A stretch of DNA of 64,000 bases from Rhodobacter ferrooxidans (lineage in GTDB: Bacteria; Pseudomonadota; Alphaproteobacteria; Rhodobacterales; Rhodobacteraceae), in NCBI RefSeq assembly GCF_000176015.1, contig NZ_ACYY01000001.1:1-64000 (forward strand), in the 5' to 3' direction. The position numbers and the translations under genes were made by a program. The first letter of the stretch is position 1. Every line of letters begins with the position of its first letter. A model generated the notes under the pieces. It had not been told where the DNA came from and searched no databases. It worked only from the letters and a program-made list of their open reading frames with translations. Positions 20,176 through 29,244 of this stretch are shown here, one piece after another.

Positions 20176-20190
20176 TGAACGCTCAGTTAA
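20176..20190 (-). promoter_or_regulatory. CtrA-like box upstream of the chemoreceptor operon
   Basis: On the minus strand TTAA-N7-TTCA differs by one base from the CtrA consensus TTAA-N7-TTAA. It lies about 45 bases upstream of the operon start. Motility genes are commonly CtrA-dependent in this family, and ChpT is encoded in this window. Confidence 0.35.
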
Positions 20191-20347
20191 GCGCCGCCTG
20201 CCATTGGGTTTATGGAAACACGCCTGCCTTCGCGTGATCAGCGCCGCCACGCATCGCCAAACGCCACCCGGCCCATACCGCGCAGTCGCCGGGGCTGATG
20301 GCCGATGTCGCCATGTTCATCGCAAATGCTGCGGGCGTTCCGAAAAA

Positions 20348-20782
20348 TCAGGCGCGGGCGCGGACCCGGTCCAGCAGCCACTGGTGAGTATGGCCGGGGA
20401 AGGGGGCGTCGAACTTGCGCAAGAGCTGGGCATAGCCATGGCCCAGCTCGGACCCCTTGCACAGTCGCTGGCCACTGGCGTGGTCTTGCAGGATCAGGCC
20501 CCCGCCAGCCTCGGCCAGTGCATAACCCTTGCGGCGCAATCGGGTGATCAGGTCGGCCCAATCCGTGGCATAGGCGAAATCGTCCGCGAGAAGCGCCCGC
20601 AAGGGAGCGACGAGCCGCTCATCCGCCCGCACGGGCGTCTTCGCTTTTTCCCGGCGCGCGATGTCACGACTGATCGCGTCGCGGATCACCTGCCCCACCG
20701 TCACATCATCGCCCGCCGCGATCCGCCGCAAGGCGGCCAGCATCGGTTTGGGCAGTTTCAGGGTGACGATTTCCGGTTCCAT
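20348..20782 (-). CDS. ribbon-helix-helix domain protein
   Basis: A 144-residue protein. Residues about 1-45 (EIVTLKLPKPMLAALRRIAA, VGQVIRDAISRDIARRE) look like a ribbon-helix-helix DNA-binding domain. The remainder contains DWADLITRLRRKGYALAEAG and GHGYAQLLRKFD, an uncharacterised C-terminal region seen with plasmid/phage-type or regulatory RHH proteins. The start at 20782 aligns with the strand of the RHH. No toxin gene is adjacent. A CtrA-like box lies just upstream at 20806-20820. Confidence 0.72.
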   Translation of the reverse strand: MEPEIVTLKLPKPMLAALRRIAAGDDVTVGQVIRDAISRDIARREKAKTPVRADERLVAPLRALLADDFAYATDWADLITRLRRKGYALAEAGGGLILQDHASGQRLCKGSELGHGYAQLLRKFDAPFPGHTHQWLLDRVRARA

Positions 20783-20824
20783 GCCGCGATGCTGGCAGAA
20801 CCTGGTTAACAAACCGTTGAACCC

Positions 20825-22114
20825 TTAGTGCCCGCCATCCTCGCCCAAAGCCGACCGCGCCGCATCTTCCGCAGTGGCCTTGGTCACCCGCTTCCCCACC
20901 CCCTGCCGCCAGTCGCGGGCAATCGGTGCCACCGGCTCCTGCCCGGCCTCAAGTGCGATCACCGCCCGGCTCTTGCGCGCCCGCTCGGTCGCCGATTTCA
21001 ACTGACCGCAGGCCGCCATGATATCCTCGCCGCGCGGGGTGCGGATCGGGCTGGCATAACCGGCATTATAGATGATGTCGGCAAAGGCATGGATGCGGTT
21101 GCCGCTGGAGCGCTTGTAGGGCGCGCCCGGCCATTCGTTGAACGGGATCAGGTTGATCTTGGCGGGGATGCCCTTGATCAGCTCGACCAGCCGGTAGGCG
21201 TCTTCCTTGCTGTCGTTCACCCCTTGCAGCATCACATATTCGAAGGTGATCCGTTCGGAATTGGTCAGGCCGGGATAGGCGCGCAACTCGTCCATCAGTG
21301 CTGCGATGTTCCATTTGCGGTTGATCGGCACCAGTTTGTCCCGCACCTCGTCGGTGGTGGCGTGCAGCGACACCGCCAGCAGGCAGCCGATCTCGCGCGC
21401 GGTGCGGGCAATTTCCGGCACCACGCCACTGGTCGAAAGCGTGATGCGGCGGCGGCCAAGGGCGATGCCCTCGTTGTCCATCACCACCTTCATGGCGTCG
21501 CGCACATTGTCGAAATTATACAACGGCTCGCCCATGCCCATCAGCACCACATTGCTGATCAGCCGGGTTTCATCCTTCGGTGCGCCCTGCACCGGCCATT
21601 CGCCCAGATCGTCGCGCGCCAGCATCACCTGGCCGACAATCTCCGCCGCCGTCAGGTTGCGCACCAGCACCTGCGTGCCGGTATGGCAGAAGGTGCAGGT
21701 CAGCGTGCAACCCACCTGGCTGGAGATGCACAGCGTGCCGCGCCCGTCCTCGGGGATATAGACCACCTCGACCTCGTGGCCGCCCGCGATGCGCACCAGA
21801 TACTTGCGCGTGCCATCGTCGCTAAGCTGCCGCGTCACCACCTGCGGCAACTCGATCACGAAATGCTCGGCCAGAAAGGCGCGGTAGTCCTTGGCGAGGT
21901 TGGACATCAGCGCGAAATCGCGCTTGCCCCAGTGATAGACCCATTGCCAGACCTGCCCCACCCGCATCTTCGCCTGCCGCTCGGGCGTGCCTGCGGCCAC
22001 CAGGGCGGCGTGCAACTGGTCGCGGGTCAGGCCGACGATGTTGATCTTGCCGCCCTCGGGCAGCTTGCGCGGCAGGGTCAGCACGTCCTGGGTGATCGGC
22101 GCAAGCGGGGTCAT
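20825..22114 (-). CDS. rlmN: dual-specificity 23S rRNA/tRNA adenine-C2 methyltransferase RlmN
   Basis: A 429-residue radical SAM enzyme that makes 2-methyladenosine at A2503 of 23S rRNA and A37 of some tRNAs. The cluster-binding cysteines are C136, C140 and C143 (CTLTCTFC), and the methyl-carrying cysteine lies in MAACGQL near the C-terminus. It has about 40 extra C-terminal residues beyond the typical RlmN end. ATG 22114 matches the family N-terminus. Confidence 0.96.
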   Translation of the reverse strand: MTPLAPITQDVLTLPRKLPEGGKINIVGLTRDQLHAALVAAGTPERQAKMRVGQVWQWVYHWGKRDFALMSNLAKDYRAFLAEHFVIELPQVVTRQLSDDGTRKYLVRIAGGHEVEVVYIPEDGRGTLCISSQVGCTLTCTFCHTGTQVLVRNLTAAEIVGQVMLARDDLGEWPVQGAPKDETRLISNVVLMGMGEPLYNFDNVRDAMKVVMDNEGIALGRRRITLSTSGVVPEIARTAREIGCLLAVSLHATTDEVRDKLVPINRKWNIAALMDELRAYPGLTNSERITFEYVMLQGVNDSKEDAYRLVELIKGIPAKINLIPFNEWPGAPYKRSSGNRIHAFADIIYNAGYASPIRTPRGEDIMAACGQLKSATERARKSRAVIALEAGQEPVAPIARDWRQGVGKRVTKATAEDAARSALGEDGGH

Positions 22115-22162
22115 GGTATCCTCGTCGCTGGGTTGGGCTGGATATAGTCGATCCGGGCGGAA

Positions 22163-22193
22163 ATGCAAAACGCCCCGGGTGCTGCCGGGGCGC
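22163..22193 (-). terminator. intrinsic terminator after the IalB-family gene
   Basis: On the minus strand, GCCCCGG/CCGGGGC arms (22171-22192) are followed by TTTTG. It lies 25 bases after the IalB stop codon and before rlmN, so it separates the two minus-strand genes. Confidence 0.75.
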
Positions 22194-22216
22194 TTGGGGA
22201 ACCTGAAACCGCAAGC

Positions 22217-22746
22217 TTACTTGCAGCGCTTTTCGGCATCCGTCATCGCGGCAGTGAAACCGCGCAGGCTGAAGGTATCCTTGGTCTGGGTGCCCTTGCC
22301 GGACCGCGCCGACAGCACCGCCGTGGTGCCTTTCTTCATCGCCGCCAGCACGGCCGCGTCATCGGCGGTATTGGCGGGCCAAGCCCATTCGCCATCGGTG
22401 AACAGCTCGAACGTGGTGCCGTCGATGTTGACGTTCACGGTGGAACCGGCGGCAAACGGATAGCCGCCGCTGAACGACACTTCGCCGGGCTTGCCGGGGC
22501 GATAGGTCACGAACAGCAGGATATCGCCGCGCCGCACTGACACCGGCTTGCCGTCGCGGGTGTTGACGGTCTCCTTGGGCTTGGAAACCCCCAACATTCC
22601 TTCGGCTCGTTCTCGGTGAACACGCTCCAGTCGGTCATCACCGCGACCTGATTGGTGGATTCCTGCGCAAAAGCCACCGGCGCCGACCCGGTCAGCGCCA
22701 TCGCGATCACCGCCCCGGCCAGGGTGCGCCCCAAATTGGATGTCAT
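22217..22746 (-). pseudogene. invasion associated locus B (IalB) family protein, frameshifted
   Basis: The first part (from ATG 22746, after GGAGGCTGAG) encodes a signal peptide ending FAQE and the mature start NQVAVMTDWSVFTENEPKECWG. The frame then breaks, and the remainder (VSKPKETVNTRDGKPVSVRRG onward to KRC K) continues in another frame to 22217. One missing base in the CCCCC run at 22588-22592 (five G on the coding strand where six restore frame) explains it. With six, the product would be a normal 176-residue periplasmic IalB protein. It could be a real mutation, a slippery tract or a sequencing error. Confidence 0.85.
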
Positions 22747-22930
22747 GTCGATCTCAGCCTCCAGCTGCCTTCTGCCTTTGCCCGCGCCACGCTGCATGCA
22801 ACAGCGCTTTGATATCAAGCTTTTCCTGTGGCGCAGGGCAATTCAACCCGATATCCCACTCTTAGCGCAAAAAGGGCCGGATGCAAAAGCCCCATGGGCG
22901 TAAATTCGCGCATCTGTGACGGAGGGTAGC

Positions 22931-23926
22931 ATGACAAAAGCCATACCGATGGTCGAGCTTTGGCGCGGCGGGATGCTGGAAAGCAGCCATGTCGGCCATG
23001 CGGTGATCTGTGGGCCGGATGGTGAGGTCGTCGATGCCTGGGGCGACCCTGCGGCGGTGATCTTTCCGCGCTCGTCGTGCAAGATGATCCAGGCGCTGCC
23101 GCTGCTGGAAAGTGGTGCTGCCGAGGCTTACGGCCTGACCGACGCGCAGGTGGCGTTGTCTTGCGCCAGCCATCAGGGGGCCGCGCTGCATACCGGCATG
23201 GTGACGCGCTGGCTGGCGGCGCTGGATCTGGCCGAGCCCGACCTGCGTTGCGGCAGCCACGAGCCTTACGACCGTGCCGAGCGGGATCGGCTGATCAAGA
23301 CCGACACCTCGCCCTGCCAGATCCACAACAACTGCTCGGGCAAGCACAGCGGTTTCCTGACGCTGAACAAGCATCTGGGCGGCCATGCCGACTATGTCGA
23401 ACACGACCACCCGGTGCAGCGCGCGGTGAAAGCGGCGTTCGAGGAAGTGACCGGCGAGACCAGCGCCGGCTGGGGCATCGACGGCTGCTCGGCACCCAAC
23501 TTTGCCACCTCTTTGCACGGGCTGGCGCGGGCGATGGCCTATTTTGCCAATGCCAGTGATGGTGGCGATGCCCGCAGCCGCGCCGCCAACCGGCTGACCG
23601 CGGCGATGGCCAGTTATCCCGATCTGGTGGCGGGTGAGGGCAGGGCCTGCACCGAATTGATGCGGGCGATGGATGGCCGGGTGGCGATCAAGACCGGCGC
23701 CGAGGCGGTGTTCGTGGCGATCGTGCCCGAGCGGCAAATCGGTATCGCGGTCAAGATTGTCGATGGCAACAGCCGCGCCTCCGAGGCGGTGATTGCCGCG
23801 CTGCTGGTGCGGCTGGGCGTGCTGGAGGCGGACCATCCTGCCACCCGCAAAAGGCTGAACGCCGTTCAGACCAACTGGCGGGGCAAGCAGACCGGCATTC
23901 TGCAACTGGCGCCGGGGTTCCTGTAG
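22931..23926 (+). CDS. asparaginase (Rhizobium etli ReAV type)
   Basis: A 331-residue class 3 asparaginase (Asparaginase_II, PF06089), unrelated to the E. coli enzymes. Motifs known for the R. etli enzyme are visible: S48-x-x-K51 in FPRSSCK, zinc-site C135 and K138 in NNCSGKHSGF, and a further cysteine in GIDGCSAPN (C186). It hydrolyses asparagine to aspartate and ammonia. The ATG at 22931 follows GGAGGGTAGC. It is a single gene with a hairpin downstream. Confidence 0.87.
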   Translation: MTKAIPMVELWRGGMLESSHVGHAVICGPDGEVVDAWGDPAAVIFPRSSCKMIQALPLLESGAAEAYGLTDAQVALSCASHQGAALHTGMVTRWLAALDLAEPDLRCGSHEPYDRAERDRLIKTDTSPCQIHNNCSGKHSGFLTLNKHLGGHADYVEHDHPVQRAVKAAFEEVTGETSAGWGIDGCSAPNFATSLHGLARAMAYFANASDGGDARSRAANRLTAAMASYPDLVAGEGRACTELMRAMDGRVAIKTGAEAVFVAIVPERQIGIAVKIVDGNSRASEAVIAALLVRLGVLEADHPATRKRLNAVQTNWRGKQTGILQLAPGFL

Positions 23927-23997
23927 GGCCTGAAAAGGAACGGCCGCCGCCGGGGCGCAGGCGCTCCGACGACGGCCAAAGAAGCGCAGCAAGCGAC

Positions 23998-24040
23998 CCG
24001 GTGGCGTGGTCTGGGCGGGGGCAAAAGACCGCGCCACCGG
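23998..24040 (+). terminator. hairpin after the asparaginase gene
   Basis: Fifteen-base arms (23998-24012 and 24026-24040, CCGGTGGCG-type and its complement, one mismatch) enclose a 13-base loop. No T tract follows. The rest of 23927-24186 shows no gene. Confidence 0.5.
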
Positions 24041-24186
24041 ATCTACGTCACTTGCTACAGCGCTGTTATTGCAAGGCAATCAGGCAAGGAAATGATCACG
24101 CCGCGCCGGTTTGGCGGTCATTTCACGGCAATTTCGCGGCAGGGCTGCAGGCTTGATTTGTGACCGCAAGCCGCTAAGATTTTCCG

Positions 24187-24528
24187 ATGACCGCACCCAC
24201 CCCTTTCCCGCTTGCCGACAGCATAAACGAGGTCGTCAGCTTTGACCGCCGCGAGTTGAACGCCATCCTGTCGCTCTATGGCCGGATGGTGGCCTGCGGT
24301 GAATGGCGCGACTACGGCATCTCGTCCTTGCGCGATCTGGCGGTGTTTTCGGTGTTCCGCCGCACTGCCGAGCATCCGCTGTATCGCATCGAAAAGCGCC
24401 CCAAGCTGCGGGCGCGACAGGGGCTTTATGCGGTGGTCGGGCAGGACGGGCAGGTACTGCGCCGCGGCCCCGATCTGGCCGCGGTGCTGCGGGTGCTGGA
24501 GCGCAAGCTGATCCGCCCGGTGGACTAA
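24187..24528 (+). CDS. DUF2794 family protein
   Basis: A 113-residue protein of DUF2794: VSFDRRELNAILSLYGRMV, GEWRDYGI, and AVFSVFRRTAEHPLYRIEK. This small family is widespread in alphaproteobacteria and has no assigned function. It converges with the next gene, with a three-base gap between stop codons. Confidence 0.85.
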   Translation: MTAPTPFPLADSINEVVSFDRRELNAILSLYGRMVACGEWRDYGISSLRDLAVFSVFRRTAEHPLYRIEKRPKLRARQGLYAVVGQDGQVLRRGPDLAAVLRVLERKLIRPVD

Positions 24529-24531
24529 ACC

Positions 24532-25290
24532 TTACGAGGTGGGAGGTTTCGGCAACGGTGCCAGCACCGCCAGCCGCGCCTCGGCCCGCACATCATAGCG
24601 CCCGTCGTCGCGCGGCCGTTCGGACAGCGACACGGAGCGGACCACGCAATTGCCCTCGGTCTTGCGCACCTCGGCGCAGGCGGCGGCGGCTTCAGTCAGC
24701 GCGGCGCTGCGGCGGGCGGCCAGATCGGTGGCGGCCACCGGGCGCGTGTTGCCACCCAGCAGCTTGACCTCGCGGCTGTGCATGTCGCGGCCCTCGACCC
24801 CTTCGATATCGCCTGCCGGATCGGCGGGGGTGAAGGCAAGGCTGGCCTCGACGATCACGATGCCTTCACGGTCGGCCATCCGCACCGTCAGTTCGCGCAG
24901 CGCACAGGATTGCGCCAGCGTGGCCAGCAGCAGCGGGCAATCGGCCTCGGCCAGTTGCTTGCCGCGCGCCTGAACCGCCAGCGTCAGCGCCGCCCCTTGC
25001 GGCAGATCGCCCTCACCCAATAATTCCGCCACCGGCACCCGGCGTTCCAGCCGCACCACCCGGTCAGTGCTCAGGCCGGCCATATCGAACACCGCATCGC
25101 GCTGGCTGTCGGCCCGGTGTTCAATCGCCACCCGGCCGACTTCCATCAGGATACGCCCGGCAAAGCCAAGCTCGCCATTCTGCGCCTCGTTCATGAACTT
25201 TGTCATGAACAGCCCGTAGCCCATCGCCCCGAGGAAGGGGATCAGCAGCAAGAGCCGCATGCTGCTGGAAAACGCCTTGAACAGCATCAT
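24532..25290 (-). CDS. hypothetical protein with N-terminal membrane helix
   Basis: A 252-residue protein with one N-terminal transmembrane segment (about 10-28, LLLLIPFLGAMGYGLFM) and a mixed extracytoplasmic region rich in charged residues. Two cysteine pairs (CPLL...SCALRE and CAEV...NCVVRSV) could form disulfides. It starts inside the stop of the preceding gene (ATGA at 25287-25290), so the two are coupled. I do not recognise the family. Confidence 0.72.
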   Translation of the reverse strand: MMLFKAFSSSMRLLLLIPFLGAMGYGLFMTKFMNEAQNGELGFAGRILMEVGRVAIEHRADSQRDAVFDMAGLSTDRVVRLERRVPVAELLGEGDLPQGAALTLAVQARGKQLAEADCPLLLATLAQSCALRELTVRMADREGIVIVEASLAFTPADPAGDIEGVEGRDMHSREVKLLGGNTRPVAATDLAARRSAALTEAAAACAEVRKTEGNCVVRSVSLSERPRDDGRYDVRAEARLAVLAPLPKPPTS

Positions 25291-26372
25291 TGCACCCTTT
25301 CGTAAACAACCGGCACCACCGCAGCGGCCAGATCGGCAGCGCCGTCCAGACCAAAGGCGGCGCGGATATGGTTTTCGGCGCGCTGGATGAACCAGGCGTC
25401 ATGTTCTTCGGCACCCGAGGCAAACACCAGATCGGCAGGCATCAGATGCACCGTCGCCCCCGCCACGCCACGCCAGGTGGCCTTGGCCGCGGTTTCCGGC
25501 GGCACAGAGCCTGCCAGCAGGCCGTTACTGGCGCCCCGATGCAGCAAGTCCTTGTCGGCAGGCTGACCGAACGCGCCGCGATACCAGCGGTCATAGGCGG
25601 CATAGGCGTCCAGATCCTGTTGCGGCGTGTCACGCCCGATGCCATCGGTCTGCGGCAGCGCCCATTTCGGCGCGCCGACGCCATTACAGGCATCACTATG
25701 CAGATCAACGGTTTCCAGCACCGCCCCTTCGGGCAGGTTCACCACGCCCGAGGCCACCCCCGACAACAGCACCACCCGCGCCACCTTGGCTCCCGGCATC
25801 GGCAGGATGTTCCACAACACCCCGGCATTGCGGTCCTGCAAGATCAGATAGACCGGCTCCGGCCCCGGCGGCACCACCAGGTTCACCAGTTGCAGCGCCA
25901 GGTCGGATCGCACGTTGATCAGCCCCTTCTTCGGCAGCTTGGTCTCGTCCAGATTGTATTTGTAATGATGCTCCAGCCCGGCTGCCGCCTGCGTCAGAAC
26001 CATGTCCTCGGCATAGGCATAGACCAGCGTCGGCTGTTCGCTGCCATTGGCCAGCAAGGGCACCACCCGCTCGCCCTTGGCAGGTGCGGTCAACGCGCAA
26101 TCCGCGGCGGGGGTCAGCACCTGCAAGGCCGCGGGCATCGCCATCACGGTGTCGCGGTCAAAGCCTTCGGCCAGCGTCGCCAGTTCCAGTGGCGCACCGT
26201 CCTGCCGTTCGATCTCGGTCAGGCGGGCGCTGCGGTTGTCCATGGTGCCGATGGTGGTCATGCCGCCCGGCAACAGGCCGTCAATCGGCAGCTTGAAACC
26301 CTCGCCGGTGGTCAGGAATGCAAAAGCCGCCCCAAGACCAACCAAAGACAGCAGGATCGTTTTCGGCTCCAT
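25287..26372 (-). CDS. hypothetical exported/membrane-anchored protein
   Basis: A 361-residue protein starting MEPKTILLSLVGLGAAFAFL, a signal anchor, followed by a large domain. Segments such as LPMPGAKVARVVLLSGVASGV and TVDLHSDACNGVGAPKWALP suggest a beta-rich periplasmic domain. The start at 26372 follows GGAGCCGGGTG. It is cotranscribed with the 252-residue protein; both are unknown to me, and the pair resembles an envelope module. Confidence 0.7.
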   Translation of the reverse strand: MEPKTILLSLVGLGAAFAFLTTGEGFKLPIDGLLPGGMTTIGTMDNRSARLTEIERQDGAPLELATLAEGFDRDTVMAMPAALQVLTPAADCALTAPAKGERVVPLLANGSEQPTLVYAYAEDMVLTQAAAGLEHHYKYNLDETKLPKKGLINVRSDLALQLVNLVVPPGPEPVYLILQDRNAGVLWNILPMPGAKVARVVLLSGVASGVVNLPEGAVLETVDLHSDACNGVGAPKWALPQTDGIGRDTPQQDLDAYAAYDRWYRGAFGQPADKDLLHRGASNGLLAGSVPPETAAKATWRGVAGATVHLMPADLVFASGAEEHDAWFIQRAENHIRAAFGLDGAADLAAAVVPVVYERVQ

Positions 26373-26462
26373 CACCCGGCTCCACCGCAATCATTTCCAG
26401 ATTGCAGACAGACCATGGGTTTTGGGCGGGTTTGTGGCGCAAAACGTGCGTTTTCGTGCGGG

Positions 26463-27281
26463 TTACAGCCGCCGTCGATGGGTGACCGGCCCGCCGCCTT
26501 GCGAAATGATGCGGGCGATGGCGCTTGCGGTATCCTCGATCACCACCGCCATGGCATGACCAGTGGCGTGGATCATCCGGGCGGCATCCATCGCCATCGC
26601 CACATGGCCTTTCCAGAACAGCAGATCGCCGCGCTGCAACGGCGCGTCTTCGGGGATTTCGGTGCCCAGCGCCTGTTGCAGGTCGCTGTCGCCGGGGCAT
26701 TGCTGCCCGCAGGCCAGAAGCGAGGCCTGCACCAGACCCGAGCAATCCAGCCCCGCCCGGCTGTTGCCGCCCCACAGGTAGGGCGTGCCAAGGAAGCTTT
26801 CCGCCACCCCCACCGGGTCGCTGAACCAGTCACCAATTTCGCGCAAGTGGCAGGTCGGCACGAAACCCTTCGGCGTTTCGCTGAACTTGCCTTGGGTGCC
26901 CAGCACCGTCAGCCGCGCGCCAAAGCTCAGGCTGGCGGTTTCCGGCGCCTGCACCTTGGGGCCGGAATAGAGGTGGCTGCCAAGGGCGGCAATCCAGTGG
27001 GTCGGTGCTTGGGGCGGCCCCAGCGCCGCCTCGGGCAGATAGCCGCAATAGCCGTCGCGCGCCGCCTGACCGAAGGCATAGCCCTGATGCCGGTCGATCA
27101 CGGTGAAACCGTCGCCCAACAGCAATTGCCGCTCGCGCGCCCCACTTGGGCTGGCCAGCAGATCGACCAAGGGCAGCGCCACCTGCATGGCCTCGCCCGG
27201 CGTATAGCGCGGCGCTTCGACACTGCCGCGCAGGCTTTGCAGGGCGGCACGGGCGTTGGCGGGGGTCAAACGGCGGTCCAT
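26463..27281 (-). CDS. NlpC/P60 family cysteine peptidase
   Basis: A 272-residue protein with SH3-like segments (about 30-150) followed by a C-terminal NlpC/P60 domain. The catalytic Cys180 lies in LDCSGLV, His226 in KGHVAMAMD, and a third polar residue is probably His238 or His242. These enzymes cut D-Glu-diaminopimelate bonds in peptidoglycan peptides. No signal peptide is seen, so a recycling role on imported muropeptides is plausible. Its ATG directly follows the TAG of the M17 gene (27282-27284), so the two peptidases are coupled. Confidence 0.9.
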   Translation of the reverse strand: MDRRLTPANARAALQSLRGSVEAPRYTPGEAMQVALPLVDLLASPSGARERQLLLGDGFTVIDRHQGYAFGQAARDGYCGYLPEAALGPPQAPTHWIAALGSHLYSGPKVQAPETASLSFGARLTVLGTQGKFSETPKGFVPTCHLREIGDWFSDPVGVAESFLGTPYLWGGNSRAGLDCSGLVQASLLACGQQCPGDSDLQQALGTEIPEDAPLQRGDLLFWKGHVAMAMDAARMIHATGHAMAVVIEDTASAIARIISQGGGPVTHRRRL

Positions 27282-28667
27282 CTACAGCCCCAGCATCTGC
27301 GGCAGCGCCGACAGGATCGCCCGCGCGCCCTGCCCCACCGCACCTTTGGGTCGGGCCGGCAGATCGGCGGGGCTGTGGGCATAGATGTCGAAATGCAGAT
27401 AGCGCGGGGCATCGACAAACCGCCGCAGGAACAGCGCCGCCGTCACCGACCCGGCAAAGCCCCAGCCGGGCGCGTTGTCCAGATCGGCAATCCCCGGCTC
27501 GATGATATGCTCGTAGGGCGTGTGGAACGGCAGCCGCCAGACCGGGTCGCAGCCGGCCTTGGCACCCTTGGCCAGCGCGTCGGAAACCGCCTCGTCATCG
27601 GTGTAATAGGGCGCAAGGTCCGGCCCCACCGCCACCCGCGCCGCCCCGGTCAGCGTCGCCATCGAGATCAGCAGGTCCGGCGCCTCTTCGCAGGCCAGCG
27701 CCAGGGCATCGGCCAGCACCAGCCGCCCCTCGGCATCGGTGTCGTTGACCTCGACCGTCAGCCCCTTGCGCGAGGTCAGGATATCGCGCGGCCGCAGCGC
27801 CCGGTCGGAAATCGAGTTCTCCACCGCAGGCACGATCACCCGCAGCCGCAGCTTCAGCCCCAGCGCCATGATCATCTCGGCCAGCCCCATCACCGTGGCC
27901 GCGCCGCCCATGTCCTTTTTCATCAGCAGCATGCCCGAAGACGGCTTGATGTTCAGCCCGCCGGTGTCGAAACACACGCCCTTGCCGACCAGCGTCAGGC
28001 TGGGGCCACTGCCGCCCCAGCGCAGGTCCAGCAGCCGCGGCGCGCGGTCCGACGCCCGGCCAACCGCATGAATCATCGGGAAATTCTGTGCCAACAGATC
28101 GTCGCCACAAACCACCGTCGCCTGCGCCCCATGCCGAGCCGCCAGCGCCAGAAACGCCGTCTCCAGTTCCGCAGGCCCCATGTCGGAGGCAGGCGTATTC
28201 ACCAGATCGCGGGTGAGATATTCGCCGGTCGCCATCGCCAGCAGGCGTTTCGCATCGCAGCCCTTCGGCAGTTTCAACCGGGCAATCGGGCCGATCTCGG
28301 CACCCGGGCGATAGCGGTCAAAGCGGTATTGCGCCAGCAGCCAGCCCAGCGCCGCCTCGTCGCGGTCAGCCTCGGGCAAGCCCTCGAAATGCCAGTCGCC
28401 AGCAGGCAATGCCGTCGCCGCCCGCGCCAACCCGAACCGCCCCCGCGCCCGGGTCTTGGCGCTGCCATAGCCGACAACCGCCGCCGCCACGCCACCATCC
28501 GCCGCCGGAAGCAGCCGCAAATCGCCCAAGGCCGCCTTGAAATCCCCATCCGTCAGCCAGCCCCGCACCGCGGCGGGCTGTGCGGCCAGCCAGCCGGAAA
28601 GATCATCAGCGACAACCACATGCAGGGGGCGCGAGGCGGCATCGGGGGCGGCAAAGGCAAGGGTCAT
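27282..28667 (-). CDS. M17 leucyl aminopeptidase family protein
   Basis: A 461-residue metallo-aminopeptidase. The signature NDTDAEGRLVLADAL is intact, with the conserved SGMLLMKKDMGGAA-type metal region before it. It is shorter than PepA (about 500), as in PepB-like members. Paired with an NlpC/P60 peptidase, it may trim murein-derived or other peptides in the cytosol. Confidence 0.92.
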   Translation of the reverse strand: MTLAFAAPDAASRPLHVVVADDLSGWLAAQPAAVRGWLTDGDFKAALGDLRLLPAADGGVAAAVVGYGSAKTRARGRFGLARAATALPAGDWHFEGLPEADRDEAALGWLLAQYRFDRYRPGAEIGPIARLKLPKGCDAKRLLAMATGEYLTRDLVNTPASDMGPAELETAFLALAARHGAQATVVCGDDLLAQNFPMIHAVGRASDRAPRLLDLRWGGSGPSLTLVGKGVCFDTGGLNIKPSSGMLLMKKDMGGAATVMGLAEMIMALGLKLRLRVIVPAVENSISDRALRPRDILTSRKGLTVEVNDTDAEGRLVLADALALACEEAPDLLISMATLTGAARVAVGPDLAPYYTDDEAVSDALAKGAKAGCDPVWRLPFHTPYEHIIEPGIADLDNAPGWGFAGSVTAALFLRRFVDAPRYLHFDIYAHSPADLPARPKGAVGQGARAILSALPQMLGL

Positions 28668-28728
28668 GGCGGCTTCCGGGTTCAGGGATACCCCGCGACC
28701 CTAGCCGTTCCATGGCCACCCGCAAGCC

Positions 28729-29112
28729 TCAGATCGACTGATCCAGCAGATCCTTGTCCGAGGCCAGGGAACGCTCCGCCACCCGCAACAGCCGTGCCCA
28801 GACCGCGGAAAACGCCGTGACATCGCTGCTTTCCAGACAATTGCGCACATCGCCCGCCACCAGACCCAGACTGACCATGCCCAACTGCTCCGACATCCGC
28901 TGCAACCGCCGCAACTGCCGCGACAGATCGGTCAGATCATGCGCCCGCACCTTCTGCGCCAAGCCCGACATGGTCAGCGCCAGCTCGCCCAAGGCCCGCG
29001 TCACCACCTGCTCGGCGGCCTTGGTGCCCATGTCGCGATACATCGCCGCAACCGGCTCTGCATCCTGCCGAACCCGATCATGCGGCCGCAGCACCACAAT
29101 ATTGCCGTCCAT
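28729..29112 (-). CDS. hypothetical helical protein
   Basis: A 127-residue protein, almost entirely helical by composition, with DLTDLSRQLRRLQRMSEQLG and a short acidic C-terminus. ATG 29112 follows GGAGGTTGGGTTG. It is divergent from the carbonic anhydrase gene. The helical layout resembles histidine-phosphotransfer-like or coiled-coil proteins, but I cannot name a family. Confidence 0.65.
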   Translation of the reverse strand: MDGNIVVLRPHDRVRQDAEPVAAMYRDMGTKAAEQVVTRALGELALTMSGLAQKVRAHDLTDLSRQLRRLQRMSEQLGMVSLGLVAGDVRNCLESSDVTAFSAVWARLLRVAERSLASDKDLLDQSI

Positions 29113-29244
29113 CAACCCAACCTCCGTTACACACCCAGGGCCAACCTGCGCCCTCATGTTGAACAAAAGGTTGAACCCTGCGCACGAAACCGCTCGAATT
29201 TTCCCGATCCGCCCCCTAGGTAATGGGCAACCATTGGAGGCCCC

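Noticed and set aside
25290-28820. A very long plus-strand open frame (over 1,100 codons)
   Set aside because: It lies antisense to four well-supported minus-strand genes, has Pro/Arg/Gln/His-rich low-complexity translation and no domain; it is a GC-composition artefact.
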